Notes under the pieces: generated by a model | The model's input: the letters and a program-made list of their open reading frames with translations, nothing else | The model's database searches: none | Told to the model about the DNA's origin: nothing | Translations under genes and position numbers: made by a program | Assembly: GCA_029007575.1 (NCBI GenBank) | Contig: JAQXIB010000226.1 | Span: 1-7,230, forward strand | DNA length: 7,230 nucleotides | Direction: 5' to 3' | Source of the DNA: Clostridiales bacterium | GTDB taxonomy: Bacteria > Bacillota > Clostridia > Oscillospirales > Ruminococcaceae | Part shown: piece by piece, positions 6,002-7,230 of the stretch | How positions within the stretch are numbered: the first letter of the stretch is position 1 | How the letters are laid out: each line of letters starts with the position of its first letter

Positions 6002-7230
6002 ATGGATTTTAAAGATTATGAAGTCATTATCGGTCTGGAGGTACATGCCGAATTATCGACGCAATCAAAAATTTATTGCAGTTGTAAGAACAAATTCGGT
6101 GTGGAGGTCAACACCGCCTGCTGCCCGATTTGTATGGGCATGCCCGGCACCCTGCCCACGCTGAATGAAAAAGTAGTGGAATATGCCGTAAAGATGGGAC
6201 ATGCGCTCAATTGTACCATTCACAATGTTTGCAAGCAAGACCGCAAAAATTATTTCTACCCGGATTTGCCCAAGGCATATCAAATTTCTCAGTTTGATGT
6301 CCCGCTGTGCGAAAACGGGTATCTGGACGTGCTAGTGGAGCAAGACGGTAAAGTGTCCGAGAAAAGAATCGGCATTACCCGTATCCACATTGAGGAAGAT
6401 GCCGGAAAACTACTGCATGACGAAAGCTTTGCTGGTTCTCTGGTTGATTTCAACCGCTGCGGCGTACCGCTGATCGAAATTGTATCCGAGCCTGACCTCA
6501 GAAGTTCTGTGGAAGCCAAGGCTTATCTGGAAACCATTAAATCCGTTCTGCAATATTTGGACATCTCCGACTGTAAGATGCAGGAAGGCTCGATCCGCTG
6601 TGATGTCAACGTTTCGGTACGCAAAAAAGGGGCTTCCGAATTCGGTACTCGCTGCGAAATGAAAAACGTTAACACATTCAGCGGCGCAATGCGTGCAATT
6701 GATTACGAAGCCGCCAGACAGATTGCCGTTTTGGAACAAGGCGGTACCATTTTACAGGAAACCAGACGTTGGGACGATGCGAAAGGAGAAAATTTCCCGC
6801 TCCGTTCTAAAGAGGACGCTCAGGATTATCGTTATTTTCCCGAACCCGACCTGTTGACCATCGTTTTGGGAGATGACTACGTAGCCGGTCTAAAAGCGCA
6901 AATTCCGGAACTGCCAAACAAGAAAACAGCAAGATACATGAAGGATTATTCTCTTTCCTACACTGACGCATTGCTGATCGTGGAAAGCATTGAAAAATCC
7001 GAACTGTTTGAAGCGGTCATGAAAATCGGCAAGGTATACTCGAAATCGGTTGCCAACTGGATTTTAGGAGATATCACCCGGTATATGAACGAAACCGGTA
7101 AAACCATTGCGCAAACCAATATCCGTGCTGAAAACCTTTCTTATTTACTGGAATGCATTGAAAACGGAAAAATTTCCACCACTTCCGGAAAAACCGTTTT
7201 TGAAATCATTGTCAAGGAAGATAAAAATAT
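6002..7230 (+). CDS. gatB: Asp/Glu-tRNA amidotransferase subunit B (3' end outside window)
   Basis: The frame opens at the ATG at 6002, 10 nt after GGAAAGGA (5984-5991), and stays open to the right edge. It gives 409 residues of an expected 475 or so. GatB binds the misacylated tRNA, activates the side-chain carboxylate with ATP, and receives ammonia from GatA. Family blocks are present: GLEVHAEL (11-18) of the kinase-like cradle, RKNYFYPDLPKAYQISQ (81-97), RIHIEEDAGKLLH (127-139), the signature VDFNRCGVPLIEI (148-160) and later DYRYFPEPDLL. Cys26, Cys28, Cys41 and Cys44 form a CxC plus CxxC set of the zinc-binding type found in many GatB proteins. The helical and tail (YqeY-like) region begins near the right edge, and its last part is missing. 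No frameshift is seen. Confidence 0.97.
   Translation, partial: MDFKDYEVIIGLEVHAELSTQSKIYCSCKNKFGVEVNTACCPICMGMPGTLPTLNEKVVEYAVKMGHALNCTIHNVCKQDRKNYFYPDLPKAYQISQFDVPLCENGYLDVLVEQDGKVSEKRIGITRIHIEEDAGKLLHDESFAGSLVDFNRCGVPLIEIVSEPDLRSSVEAKAYLETIKSVLQYLDISDCKMQEGSIRCDVNVSVRKKGASEFGTRCEMKNVNTFSGAMRAIDYEAARQIAVLEQGGTILQETRRWDDAKGENFPLRSKEDAQDYRYFPEPDLLTIVLGDDYVAGLKAQIPELPNKKTARYMKDYSLSYTDALLIVESIEKSELFEAVMKIGKVYSKSVANWILGDITRYMNETGKTIAQTNIRAENLSYLLECIENGKISTTSGKTVFEIIVKEDKN

Noticed and set aside
6410..6739. Minus-strand open frame of 109 codons inside gatB
   Set aside because: It is antisense to a highly conserved coding region, has no ribosome binding site, and its product is not recognisable.

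Overview
The window looks like chromosomal DNA of a Gram-positive anaerobe of class Clostridia, plausibly in the Ruminococcaceae/Oscillospiraceae area. This rests on protein style, on strong Shine-Dalgarno sites of the AAAGGA(G) type, on AT-rich intergenic DNA with sigma-A-like promoters, and on a GatCAB amidotransferase operon behind an NAD-dependent DNA ligase. The genus cannot be fixed from the sequence alone.

Layout: (1) 2-370 (+) is the 3' end of a gene for an iron-sulfur-type protein. (2) A strong two-way terminator at 426-479 separates it from a convergent small TM2-domain membrane protein, 512-712 (-). (3) The AT-rich stretch 713-1065 holds two divergent sigma-A-type promoters. The leftward one, for TM2, is a perfect TTGACA-17-TATAAT. 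The rightward one drives a 231-residue two-pass membrane protein, 1066-1761 (+). That protein resembles a Sec11/SipW-type signal peptidase but appears to lack the catalytic serine and histidine. (4) A terminator follows, and then about 400 bases without a credible gene (1762-2167). This stretch contains a GC-rich repeat, one roughly 152-base unit plus a truncated second copy, with strong hairpins and a possible extended -10 promoter at its left edge. A diverged copy of part of the same repeat lies in the leader of the 1066-1761 gene. (5) ligA, gatC, gatA and gatB follow on the + strand, closely spaced and with near-identical ribosome binding sites. gatB runs off the right edge.

The right half is housekeeping. 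LigA seals nicks during replication and repair. GatCAB converts Glu-tRNA(Gln) and/or Asp-tRNA(Asn) to the amidated forms, which implies that the cell lacks GlnRS and/or AsnRS. All catalytic residues checked in LigA and GatA are present.

I see no phage, CRISPR, insertion sequence, tRNA or rRNA, and no convincing new multi-gene system. The points most worth a second look are the apparently inactive signal-peptidase-like protein and the intergenic repeat family present on both sides of it.
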